From Nematopogon swammerdamellus (taxonomy: Eukaryota; Arthropoda; Insecta; Lepidoptera; Adelidae): 64,000 nt of DNA. Both the position numbers and the translations under genes were made by a program. The DNA lies in NCBI GenBank assembly GCA_946902875.1, contig OX336348.1, forward strand, positions 10,999,741-11,063,740, in the 5' to 3' direction. Shown here piece by piece: positions 42,080 through 52,037 of this stretch; the first letter of the stretch is position 1; every line of letters begins with the position of its first letter. The notes below the pieces were generated by a model. That model had not been told where the DNA came from. It worked only from the letters and a program-made list of their open reading frames with translations, and ran no database searches.

Positions 42080-42990
42080 GCGTACAAGCCGACTGCCCTC
42101 AGCGAGGCAACACCACAAAGCGCGCTGTCAAGTATAAAAGCGAGAGTCGGTGAACTAAGACGGCTCTCCTTCTAAATAATTCTCCGCTTCAAATAAAAAT
42201 ATAACGCGCTCCGTCTGCCGCCGTGAGTTGTACGATTCTCCCTCGCGACTGCGCTACTGCCAAACGAGCCGCGGCTCTGCACCACCGCCGCGCCGTCGGT
42301 CACGCGTCGTCGAGCCTTCCTCACGGGCGCCTGCAGCCGTTCAACACAGCGTTGAGAAAGAAGCCTTCACAGCCAGGGTTACGGGTAACATTACACTCTC
42401 TTCAGCTCTGCCTTGCCTGTCGTTTGTGAGACACCGCCTGCCTTGCGGTGTCGTCGCGCTTCACGCACAAAATGTATAACGCTCAATGTGTATTTTCTCT
42501 CTTCCCACCCACAGGGCACCTTGAGATGTGTGCATTGTCTAACGTGGGTGTGTTTGTGTGTGTGTGTGTGTGAAGCTTCTACGTCTCCACGTAGACCTAT
42601 GCTACGTCCTTTCTACGTCTCCCTACGTCTCCACGTAGACATATTCAAGTTACTTCTACGTTCTCCGTCCGAGGACGCCCGCATCGCCTGCGTCGGCATA
42701 GCCGGTACGAGCCACCTCGGCACTACTCTGTTCCGAGGCAAGAAATTTGTGAAGTGGGGAACGAGCTACGCGTCGGAGGCATCGTGTCGGCCTCTCCGCG
42801 AAGACCTACGTCTCCATCCCCCGAAGCAAATTTCTCGGCTAGAGTCGTAGTTTTAATCAATTAGCTCGGTCGTCACCACCTACGATGCTCAAGTGATTTT
42901 TGTAACTCACACCCTGTCTATTTTTGTATCGTGTTTTGTGTTCACTTGTAAAATAAACGATCAATTTATATTTCTGATACGATTAGATTA
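42080..42990 (+). repeat. Repeat Z, copy 2, with TATA-type promoter block
   Basis: The first 300 bp are homologous to 7950-7600 in reverse. Downstream it differs, with GT repeats (about 42540-42571), CTACGTCTCCACGTAGAC repeats and an AATAAA signal at about 42952. A promoter-like block at one end and a polyadenylation-like signal near the other would fit a solo LTR or a small transcribed element. No reverse transcriptase, gag or integrase is nearby. Confidence 0.45.
42133..42139 (+). promoter_or_regulatory. TATA box of repeat Z
   Basis: TATAAAA lies in a block conserved with copy Z1 (GTATAAGA there). A GAACTAAGACGG segment follows at about +28. This is a candidate Pol II core promoter by position only. 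Confidence 0.4.
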
Positions 42991-43009
42991 TTTTATTTCA
43001 CCTCATCGC

Positions 43010-43265
43010 ATCAAAAGTAGGTAACAAAGGACGAGGCCGAAGGCCGAGCTGCGTTCGAGAAAACCATCCAAGAGGATAAACCATCTTTAAGAAAGTAAGG
43101 TTTATCGTCTTCCTGAACGCAGCAACCTCGGTTGTGTTCTCCTCTAGTCCAGTATAGCCAGCAATCCAGGGAAGTCTCCGGTATGGTACCTACCTTCTCG
43201 GAGGTGAAATTGGCTGGTCGGAGCATGCGCTTTGGGCCCTCCGACTCATCCATCCATACCGGATT
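43010..43265. repeat. FB minisatellite unit pair in opposite orientation plus unknown DNA
   Basis: One forward unit core at about 43030-43060 is followed by an inverted half unit at about 43098-43125. The remainder (43126-43265) was not recognised. Confidence 0.6.
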
Positions 43266-43546
43266 ACATAAAAAAAAATCTAATCCGTTATAGCTACTAA
43301 GCTAATTTCAATCATTCTCAACATCTTTCACACCTTTTTTTCTTTCCGGCCGCGTTACACCAAAATTGAACAAACGTACCTCTCAAAACTTCAGTACCTA
43401 CCTGTTTAAAGAAACAAACACATCAAATTATAAAATAGTAGATAGAAACGTAACACAAACCAATTAACATCATCATGCCAATTTGCATACTTACGTATTT
43501 CTTTCATTATTTATAGATGCTCAACTACGTGCTCAACCTTGATCAC
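43266..43546. other. AT-rich spacer, nothing recognised
   Basis: No feature supported. Confidence 0.3.
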
Positions 43547-43705
43547 TCTATATTAAGCCCACTTCTGTTCACCATTTTTACAGCTGACTTATGTAAGGCT
43601 GTTGATCACTGCAATATACATCTGTATGCAGATCATACACAGGCTTACATCTCATTCGAACCCGCGAATACAAATGAATCTATTGACAGGCTTAGCTCGG
43701 ATTTA
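43547..43705 (+). pseudogene. LINE D2 reverse transcriptase, first fragment
   Basis: It encodes SILSPLLFTIFTADLCK and a catalytic box reading YADH rather than YADD or YSDD, so the second catalytic Asp is lost. The frame ends in the F-family element that starts at 43706. The protein continues at 44688 (NTLVLNLTKS), as shown by D1, where the two parts are joined. Confidence 0.85.
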
Positions 43706-44687
43706 TATGCCCGCGGCTTCGCTCGCGTGAAATTCGTATTTCAAAGGAAGAAAGTAAGTAACTAAGGCCGATCTGCGTAACGGCGAGGCTTCAGGCTGAG
43801 CTGCATTTTGGACGACAATACACCTTCTCGAAGAAAGTAAGTAATTGAGGGCGAGGCTGAAGGCCGAGCTGCGTTCAGGAAGACGATAACCTTTTCGAAG
43901 AAAGTAAGTAACAGAGGGCGAGGCCGAAGGCCGAGCTGCGTTCGGAAAGACCATAAACCTTCTCGAACAAAGTAAGTAACTAAGGGCGAGGCCGAAGGCC
44001 GAGCTGCGTTCAGGAAGACTATAAAACTGCTCGACGAAATTAAGTAATTGAGGGCGAGGCCGAAGGCCGAGCTACGTTCAGGAAGACTATAAACCTTCTT
44101 AATGAAAGTAAGTAACTGAGGGCGAGGCCGAAGGCCGAGATGCGGTCAGGGAGACGATAAACTTTTCGAAGAAAGTAAGTAACTAAGGCCGATCTGCGTA
44201 ACGGCGAGGCTTCAGGCTGAGCTGCATTCTGGACGACAATACACCTTCTCGAAGAAAGTAAGTAATTGAGGGCGAGGCTGAAGGCCGAGCTGCGTTCAGG
44301 AAGACGATAACCTTTTCGAAGAAAGTAAGTAACAGAGGGCGAGGCCGAAGGCCGAGCTGCGTTCGGAAAGACCATAAACCTTCTCGAACAAAGTAAATAA
44401 CTAAGGGCGAGGCCGAAGGCCGAGCTGCGTTCAGGAAGACTATCAAATACTTTAGATACCAAACTAAGTAAAATATTCACCACCTATTAGCGTAACCGGA
44501 ACTGAATTTTATTTAGCCTATCCTGTGTCTCGTATAGCTAAATGTGCGTGTACTAATTTAAATGTTATGGAGGAAATTCATGCATACATAATTATTCGCC
44601 TCGCCACGCTGCAAAGCAACTTACTCCATGACCATGCCTTACAGATTTATTATTAGTATTGATGATGATATGATGATGATGATTGAT
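43706..44687 (+). mobile_element. F-family element with one minisatellite arm, inserted in LINE D2
   Basis: The head (TGCCCGCGGCTTCGCTCGCG at 43708) is followed by about ten 67-bp units in one orientation (43760-44440). The sequence then jumps directly into the shared tail (AAATACTTTAGATACC, GCGTAACCGGAACTGAATTT) and TGAT repeats ending at about 44685. There is no opposing arm or second head, so it looks like a deletion derivative of the foldback form. It splits the LINE D2 reading frame. Confidence 0.85.
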
Positions 44688-45475
44688 ACGATTGGGCCAA
44701 AAATACACTGGTGCTTAACCTGACAAAATCCAATGCGCTGCTACTCGGAACCAAAGCTCAGCGGGCTGCAGTACAGGAACATCAACCAATTGTCATAATC
44801 AATGGTCTGCCCGTTGAAAACGTCACAAGTACACGTAACCTTGGCTTGGTCATGGATGAAGACATGCGTTTCCACTTGCATATAAACTCTAAAATCAGAA
44901 CTGCCTTCTACAAACTTAAAACTTTGTACGGCATTAGAAACCACCTAATAGAAAAGGTGAGAATCATGCTCGTGGACTTGCTGGTACTATCCCTCTTCAA
45001 CTACTATGACGTGGTGTACGGGCCAAGACTGTATGCCAAATCCTCTCAGGCTATCCAGAGAGTGCAAAACGCGTGCGCCCGCTTCTGCTTCAAAATTCCT
45101 AAAATGGAATATGTTACGCCCTTCTTAAATACCAATAATATTTTGAAAATGGAGAATAGACGTTACTTACATAATGCGTGCATGTTATTTAAAATCATAA
45201 AAACCGAAGAGCCAAAATACCTCTAAAGAAAATTAGCGTGGTCTCGAGAGACGCACAACTTTAGAATGCGGGCCAGCAACTACTTGCTCGTGGTACCCAG
45301 ACATTCTTCGACAAGGTTCAGGGGATATTTCAAATACAACGCCACCAAATGTTGGAACAATCTACCTCCCACCTCCCGAGGAAAGTCTGGAATTGGCTCA
45401 TTTAAAATATCCTGCAAGAAGTGGTTGCTGGAAAAACAAAAAAACCTTAGCAAATAATAAATAAATAAATAAACG
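44688..45475 (+). pseudogene. LINE D2, second fragment: C-terminal region
   Basis: It resumes the D family protein with NTLVLNLTKSNALLLGTK, through STRNLGLVMDEDMRF and FNYYDVVYGPRL. It has a stop at 45224-45226 and then continues (NYLLVVPRH, NATKCWNNLPP) to about 45457. The 3' end is a TAAA-type simple repeat at about 45455-45475, next to LINE C. Confidence 0.85.
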
Positions 45476-45487
45476 ACTCAATAATAA

Positions 45488-46509
45488 TGGACTCAGACCG
45501 AATTGGACTCGCTGGACAGAAAGGTCAGGACGCTGATGACGAAATCCCGTATGCATCACCCACGATCATCGGTCATGAGGTTGTATATCCCGCGGAAGTG
45601 TGGGGGTCTAGGTATGTTAAATGCCAAGAACCTGCACAACCGCGAGGTATGCAATCTCCGTCAGTACTTTTTGGAAAAGACTGATGTTTGTGAGATGCAT
45701 CGCGATGTCGTCACCAGCGATAAAGGTCTTACCCCGCTGAGCATGGGAAAAGAGAACTGGCGGAAGCCGGTTGTACTGAGCACCGAGGACCGCATGGAAG
45801 TATGGAAAGGCAAGGAGCTGCACGGTAGGTACTTCCGGTCTCTCACGGGACCGGATGTAGACCAGCTTGCTTCCGTGCACTGGCTACGCTTCGGGGACCT
45901 CTTCGGGGAAACCGAAGGGTTTGTCTTTGCAATACAAGATGAGGTTGTCAAGACGAACAACTATAGGAAACACATAATGAAGGACGGGACCATTGACATC
46001 TGCCGCGCCTGCCACCAACCTGGCGAGTCCCTCAGACATGTGATTTCCGGTTGTTCGCAGCTTGCCAACACCGAGTATTTGCATAGGCACAACCTAGTAG
46101 CCAGGATTATCCACCAGCAACTTGCCTTAAAGTTCAACCTTGTAGGTACCGAAGTGCCTTACTATAAGTACAATCCGCCGCCAGTTCTCGAGAACGGTCA
46201 TGTCACACTCTACTGGGACCGGTCCATTATCACAGACAGGACTATTCTCGCAAACAGACCTGATATTGTGATAGTGGACCGGGAGGCAAGGCGCGCAACG
46301 CTCGTCGATATCGCCGTGCCGCACGATGGTAACCTCGTCAGTAAGGAAGCAGAGAAGATGTTAAAGTATCACGAGGTTACCAAAATGTGGCCCGTCGACT
46401 CGACGATCGTTGTGCCCATAGTCGTTTCGGCGCATGGGCTGATAGCGAAGAGCCTCGACGACCACCTTGAGAGGCTCTCGCTGAGTGGTTGGGTCAAGGG
46501 CCAGATACA
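45488..46509 (+). pseudogene. LINE C, R4-like element, C-terminal part (left of the B2 insertion)
   Basis: The frame (ELDSLDRKVRTLM onward) matches the post-RT region of LINE G and H proteins. It has IPRKCGGLGMLN, a zinc motif C-x2-C-x8-H-x4-C (CRACHQPGESLRHVISGC) and the endonuclease motifs NRPDIVIVD and DIAVP. The RT core is missing, so the copy is 5' truncated. It begins just after AATAATAATGG, consistent with Dong-type insertion near TAA-like repeats. At 46509 the frame runs into LINE B2; the ORF beyond is an artefact of that insertion. Confidence 0.9.
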
Positions 46510-46770
46510 TTCATTCATTCATTCATTTGTGTACATACACGCAGATTAGGCTTAGCCTTTTACTGCTTACTCTCTCATTCATCAACAATTGCTCTCTCTC
46601 AATTGTACATCTCTTTTTTACTTTGTCGGCTTTGACCATTAGTGATTTATGCTAACCCCTAATGGCAAAAGTCGAGCTGATCGCCTTTAGCCGTTCTCGG
46701 GGTTTTTATTACTCGCAAGCGGGTGACCCGATCTTCGTTTCCGTCCCCACCGCGGGGAGGCGGCGATCAT

Positions 46771-49700
46771 CTACGACCTTTCTCTAATTACTTCCGCACA
46801 GAAAGCTCGGAAACCCTCTATAACCCGATCATCTAGAAATAGATCTTTGCTTATGGGCCAGACCAACCCAGCCTTTTGGACCACGCTCTCGAGTGCTCCC
46901 CTTGCATTATCGCTCAGAGAACACTCAAAGAGAACGTGGTCTACCGAATCGATCGGTTCCCCGCACTCGCATATGCTATTATCTATGATGCCGAATCTAA
47001 AGAAGTATTTTCCGAACTTCCCATGTCCAGTTAGGAACTGGACCAGCTCGTGATTCACTCTAAATACTTTCTTTCCTCTCATTTTTACGATAACTCTCGG
47101 TATGAACTCTCGCGTGAGATGACCTTTCTCACATTTGGCCCATTCGTCCTGCCAAATTTCCACGCTACGCTCTTTAAATTTCCTCTTAATTGTCATGGGC
47201 AAATCATCCGTACCAATCTCTATGTCCCTATATCGCTCGTATCGTTCACAAATTCCGCTTTTGCGGCTGAACATGCTCACCCTTTCCTGTATTAGGATAT
47301 CAATGGGGAGCACACAAGCGATGGCGAATACCGCTTCTGTAGAGACCGTACGGTACGCCCTTATGACTCTCAAGAGGATAGAGCGCTGTGCGCTTCTAAT
47401 TTGCCTAATATGTCGGCAATTAAGCCTACGTGACCAACTGGCCGACGCATAGGTCAAGACTGCCTCCACCACACCTCTATAGATAATGGTTAAGGCTTTT
47501 TGTCTAAGACCCCAGGTCGCGCTCGCCACTTTGGCCAGAGCATGAAACAGTTTTTTGGACTTTTCGCAGATCATAGTCACGTGAGAGCCCACACCGAGTT
47601 TCTCGTCTAGCATGACCCCAAGGTATTTAAAACTTTTGACCATAGTGAGGCTACGCCCATCCAGTTTAACGGTGGGCGGCCTGTTTGTGTCTAGTTTACC
47701 CTTTAAGAGCATCATTACAGTTTTACTAGTCGAGAGCGTCATCTTTACACTTTTGCACCAATCATTCATTCGATCGATCGCATTCTGAGCTTTTTGCTCC
47801 AGTTCCTTCCTGGAATCACCATGTATAATAATGACCTTATCATCTGCGTACGAAATCTCGTCTACTTCGCGATCGATACTACCATCGAAAACGATGTTCC
47901 ATATGGTAGGACCAAAGACGGATCCCTGCGGACAGCCTTTAGTCACCAGTTTCGCCACAGACCCGTACTTCGAACATACAGTGGCCTTTCGGCCACTGAA
48001 ATAATCCTTCACGAGCTTATAGGCGTTACCGGGGCAATCAAGCTTACGCAATGAATCCATAACACTGGGCCACCATAGGTTATCGAACGCCCCCGATATG
48101 TCAACAAATATGCCAAGAACATATTTGCTGCTCGAGTTTTCGACTCGATTATACAATTCGACCGTGGCATCCTCCGTTGATACCCTCGGCCGAAACCCAT
48201 ACTGGTTCGTTGATAGGCGGTCATCGAACTTACATAGGACCTTATTGACCAGTACCTTCTCAAAAATCTTTCCTAATACAGGTAAAAGCATAATTGGTCG
48301 GTACGATTTTGGGTCGCTAAGGTCCCTCTCTCCCCCTTTTGCTATAATAACAACCGAACTCTCCTTCCAGGACTTTGGATACTCTCCTTTATCGAGGCAG
48401 TCATTGAACAAATCAACGACTGCCTCTCCTACCACCGGCCAGGCCTTGGTGATTATTTCACCGTTTAGGTTATCAAGGCCGGGCGCTTTGTCCGCCTTGA
48501 TTGACCTGATAGCCAACTCCACATCGATCCCTCGGATCGGCTCAGCATCACCTACTGGTGACACATAATCATTAATACGGTCTCTCAGATCTTTTTGCTG
48601 AGCCGTATCTTTTTCGGGATCGTCATCCGGAAGCAGCCGGTCCAATAGGAGCCGAGAAGTTTCCTCCCAGTTGTCCGTCGTTACACCTTCATAAGAAAGT
48701 GAACTTAATATAGCGGACTTTCCGAGATTATCGGCCTGATATTTATAAACTAGACCCCATGGGTCATCGTTTCCGTGCTCAGTTACGAATTTTTCAAAGC
48801 TACATTGTTTGGCGTGACTGATCGAGTCGAAGTAGTCATTTCTGACATTCGTATACTCTTCTCGCAGTCTTTCCCTATCGGACCTATCTGTTGCCAGATA
48901 GATCTTTCGGATCGCCATAAAATTCGCTTTTTTATCGGCTAACTCTGCATTCCACCAGACCGCCTTCTTTTGCAGAGGCACCCTTTTTTTAGGAATGCTT
49001 GCATCGGCTGCGTCCGCTATAGCTTTGGTGATGGCCTCAACCTTTCCTTCAATGCAAGCATTTCCGGTCAGGTCGAGGTCACCCCATCGCTCCTGTAAAC
49101 ACACATCAAATTTCTCCCAGTCGGCCTTTTTTAGCTGATACCGGTCTACGGTATCGGCCAGGTCGACTGCCTCTTTTGTCACATCCCATGTAATGAGCCT
49201 ATGGTCACTACTGGTTGCGTCAACATTAACTTTCCAGTTATGCATTTTACCCAGTAGCTTTTCCGTACATAGGGTGACATCGATATTCGTCTCACCATGG
49301 TGACAATATGTCCCAGGTTGACCGAATTCGTTTGTCACAAAGAGATTGTGTTTCGCAATCAGATCATCAAGTTTACGGCCGTTGTCGTCCGTTTGGCGAC
49401 TATGCCAGAGAACCGATTTGGCATTCGCATCTAATGCTATCACAACATCTCTCCCTCTGAGATGCTCCAGTATTCTGTCCAATTTATCCAAATGGATCTC
49501 TATTGGCTCACAGAATTGGAAGTAAGCGCTAATCGCATAGAAATTACCCAGCTTAGTTCTAATCTCAGCGCACACGCAATGTGTGTCGCTGAATTGCGAG
49601 TCTCAACACCTCAAGCTCATTATTAAAAATTACAATCCCTGCTTTCTTTTGTTCCAGGTGATCGCCACCTGTAACAATTCGCGACCTGATTGCAAATCCG

Positions 49701-49861
49701 GCTATTTTGTTGTCTATATTGTACGGCTCCTGTACAAACAAAATGTCAATACATTTACCGCAACAATACTCCCTCGTTTCAGCCGCTATCGCGCGTGCAC
49801 CGTTCATATTAAGCTGGGCCAACCTAAGACAATGTTTAATTTCCAGCGGCCCGCTTTGCAC
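46771..49861 (-). pseudogene. LINE B2 ORF2: APE endonuclease and reverse transcriptase, one frameshift
   Basis: The endonuclease start (LRLAQLNMNGARA, FVQEPY) is in one frame (49861-49565). The rest is in another, open for 934 codons from 49575. A one-base shift near 49575-49600 separates them. In the long frame, endonuclease residues ALDANAKS (47-54) and SSDH (122-125) precede RT motifs VDISGAFDN (491-499), GCPQGSVFGP (547-556) and YADD (576-579). A C-terminal C-x-C-x7-H-x4-C motif lies in CECGEPIDSVDHVLFEC. The YADD and GCPQGS contexts are typical of the R1 clade. Apart from the shift the protein looks intact. Confidence 0.9.
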
Positions 49862-49908
49862 CCGAATATCGGGCTCCTCCTCCTCCTCCGTGAACCCCTC
49901 GTCACCAC

Positions 49909-51189
49909 CTAGTTTTTTGGATCAGAATACTGGATCCTACGCAACTCCCTTTCTATTGCATGCTTATGCACAGGACAGTCGCTATCTCGGACAGAGTGGT
50001 TGTACGGCTTTTTAAAAGCTTTACAATTACCACATCTGGCCGCCTCTTTATCTGCCTTTTTAGGGCACTTATCAAAGTCATGCCCTACCTCTGCACAGTG
50101 GCGACAGGTGGGAGCACGCTCCTTACAAAATTTCGCCACATGCCCGAAGGCCTGGCATTTGAAGCACCTTGTGGCCACTATGTAGTCGGACACTCCGCAA
50201 ATACTCCACTCAACATTGACGCGAGTTCTCTTTTTGAGAAACTCGCGTACTCTCACACTGGTCTCTACAACCCAGTGTGAGGTTTGTTTGCCTTTCGGCC
50301 CTGTTTTGAAGCATAGCTTCATTTCCTCTTTGAGGTGGTCCTCGGTTAACCCTTGGACCTCCCCCTCCATATTCTGCCTAAAAATCGCCCTACGTAACGC
50401 CTCGGCTTCCATATCGCTCGAGACGTTATATATGATCATTTTTGGCCTTTTTAGCCTTGGCTTTTCCGCTACTAGACCGGCTCTCGCCAGTCCTTCGCTC
50501 GCCAAGAGCTTCGCAACATCGGTTTCGGCTTGCGCCTCCACCACTACGGCCCCCGATTTCGTGTTCGTAATATTACGAACACGTATCCCGTCTTTTACGG
50601 GATCAATCGCCTTTTTTATGGCATCTCTGGTTGCCTGACTAGAGGCACCTGTACTCGCCGCCGGCTTTATCATTACGACCCTTTGGGATCGCCATGACAT
50701 TGCCGGCATTTTGGCTGGTTTCACTTTTTTAGTGACCTTTGCCCATGTACCGCCACTCTCCACGCTCTCCTCCGGGTTCTGCGCCTTCTGCAGCCTTTCG
50801 CTCTCGGCAAAAGTTGTCGCTACAGGGCTATTGGAAATAACAGGGCTTTTGGAAACAACAACAACAGCAGCAGCGCCGCTTCGGTCAACGGCTTCTCTCG
50901 CCTCTCGATCTGCGGCCTCTCTCGCCATTGCGGCTCTCTCCTCCAGCCTTGCCCTTAAGGCCACGTTCTCGTCCGTGACCTCCTCTAATTTAGCCGTCAG
51001 GACGGCAATGCCGTCCATCAGCGCCTTTACATCCTTTTTATTCAACTTCGTAGAAGTCGATCCTAAAGTTAAAACCTGATCGCGGAGGTCCGCAACTGCT
51101 TCGCGAACCCCCGCGACCAAGTTCGGAGAACTCGTGCTCGCTCGGTTGCTTCCGCTCCCGCTCGTGCTCGCTCTCCCGCTCGTATCCAT
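49909..51189 (-). CDS. LINE B2 ORF1: gag-like RNA-binding protein with three zinc knuckles
   Basis: This 426-residue protein should coat element RNA and form the ribonucleoprotein. A Ser/Gly-rich start is followed by a likely coiled coil (about 50-105, with LTAKLEEVTDENVALRARLE). A central conserved region is next (MIIYNVSSDM onward). Three CCHC-type motifs lie at the end: CFKCQAFGHVAKFC, CRHCAEVGHDFDKC and a longer CGNCKAFKKPYNHSVRDSDC. Three knuckles near the C-terminus are characteristic of R1-clade ORF1. The frame is intact and sits 47 bp upstream of the ORF2 open frame. Confidence 0.9.
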   Translation of the reverse strand: MDTSGRASTSGSGSNRASTSSPNLVAGVREAVADLRDQVLTLGSTSTKLNKKDVKALMDGIAVLTAKLEEVTDENVALRARLEERAAMAREAADREAREAVDRSGAAAVVVVSKSPVISNSPVATTFAESERLQKAQNPEESVESGGTWAKVTKKVKPAKMPAMSWRSQRVVMIKPAASTGASSQATRDAIKKAIDPVKDGIRVRNITNTKSGAVVVEAQAETDVAKLLASEGLARAGLVAEKPRLKRPKMIIYNVSSDMEAEALRRAIFRQNMEGEVQGLTEDHLKEEMKLCFKTGPKGKQTSHWVVETSVRVREFLKKRTRVNVEWSICGVSDYIVATRCFKCQAFGHVAKFCKERAPTCRHCAEVGHDFDKCPKKADKEAARCGNCKAFKKPYNHSVRDSDCPVHKHAIERELRRIQYSDPKN

Positions 51190-51693
51190 CGTCCCTCTGT
51201 CCCTGTACTACGTAAAAGGTTTAAAGTTTAAGTGTCGTTAGCCGGTAGTGTCGTTAGACACAAACCGTTGCCACCCTGCGACCACGCTGAGGTCGACACA
51301 GGCTGCAACTCCCTGCTCTCCACAGAATCCTCCAAAGCTTTTTTGCTGCCACTAAAAGGTCTCTATCCTTGGGCACTGGCAGAGATATGATGTCTCTTTG
51401 AGTCACTTCTCACATAGGCAACTCAAATAAATGTACAGAGAGTGCGCTATGGAAACAACATATCTCTTAGAGTCTCTATCTCATTAAAGAGTCACTATCG
51501 AAGATTCGCAAATCGCAAGGTGTGAAATAATCACTCCCTCAAGGCGCGTTAGCACCGAGGACACACCAAAGTACGCCAATCCATACGCATCAAACGCTAT
51601 CTGAAAAACTCCAGAATCACATTAGTACCGCATAGATCGCATAAATCGCATGTGCACAGCTCATAAATCACTTTAGTCGCTGCCCCCGCAGGG
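51190..51693 (-). other. LINE B2 5' untranslated region
   Basis: About 500 bp lies between ORF1 and the target duplication. It should contain the internal promoter of the element. No start-site motif can be placed with confidence. Confidence 0.6.
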
Positions 51694-51895
51694 CAAGGGC
51701 CAGATACAGAAGGCAGCCCTGCTCGACACTGCACGCATCGTCCGGAGGTTCCTCTCTTTGGGACCCGACCATCGGTAGCTTGGGCTCGCCCCGCCGCCGG
51801 TGGTGGAAACTCCATTTGTTTTTGTATTAATTTTAGATTTTAAGTTTGTAAATATTATGTAAAATTCATATAAAAAAAAATGTGTAAATAAATGG
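51694..51895 (+). pseudogene. LINE C, last codons and 3' UTR (right of the B2 insertion)
   Basis: After the second copy of the target duplication, the LINE C frame continues for 27 codons (51695-51775) to a TAG at 51776-51778. It includes QKAALLDTARIVRRF, which aligns with EILQKQAAIHSTKIMSKF at the end of LINE G. A 3' UTR with an AATAAA-like stretch ends around 51890. Confidence 0.9.
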
Positions 51896-52037
51896 ATGAA
51901 ATAAATAATACTAAAACCATTTTTTTTAATAATGTTTTTCTATTGATTTAGTCCTATTAATTAATTATCCCCATTAATTAGTCCTATTTGTGTGTATATA
52001 CATATATATATATTTATCAATATAACATTTATTATGA
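51896..52037. other. AT-rich spacer
   Basis: Nothing recognised apart from a short ATAT run. Confidence 0.3.

Larger units (their letters stand above)
46510..51693 (-). mobile_element. LINE B2, full-length R1-clade retrotransposon inserted in LINE C
   Basis: It has a 5' UTR of about 500 bp (51190-51693), ORF1, ORF2 and a 3' UTR ending in AATG repeats (46510-46528). It is bounded by a 15-bp duplication, CAAGGGCCAGATACA (46495-46509 and 51694-51708). Removing the insert and one repeat restores the LINE C frame. B1 is more than 99 percent identical over the shared 3' part, so the family moved recently. Neither insertion is in rDNA, although R1 itself is rDNA-specific. Confidence 0.95.

Noticed and set aside
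42228..42850. Short overlapping ORFs in repeat Z2
   Set aside because: Arginine, cysteine and serine rich chance frames in GC-rich DNA, not conserved in copy Z1.
45503..46549. A complete 348-codon gene
   Set aside because: The last residues are translated from the LINE B2 AATG tail. The true frame continues after the insertion at 51695, and the start is inside a truncated LINE.
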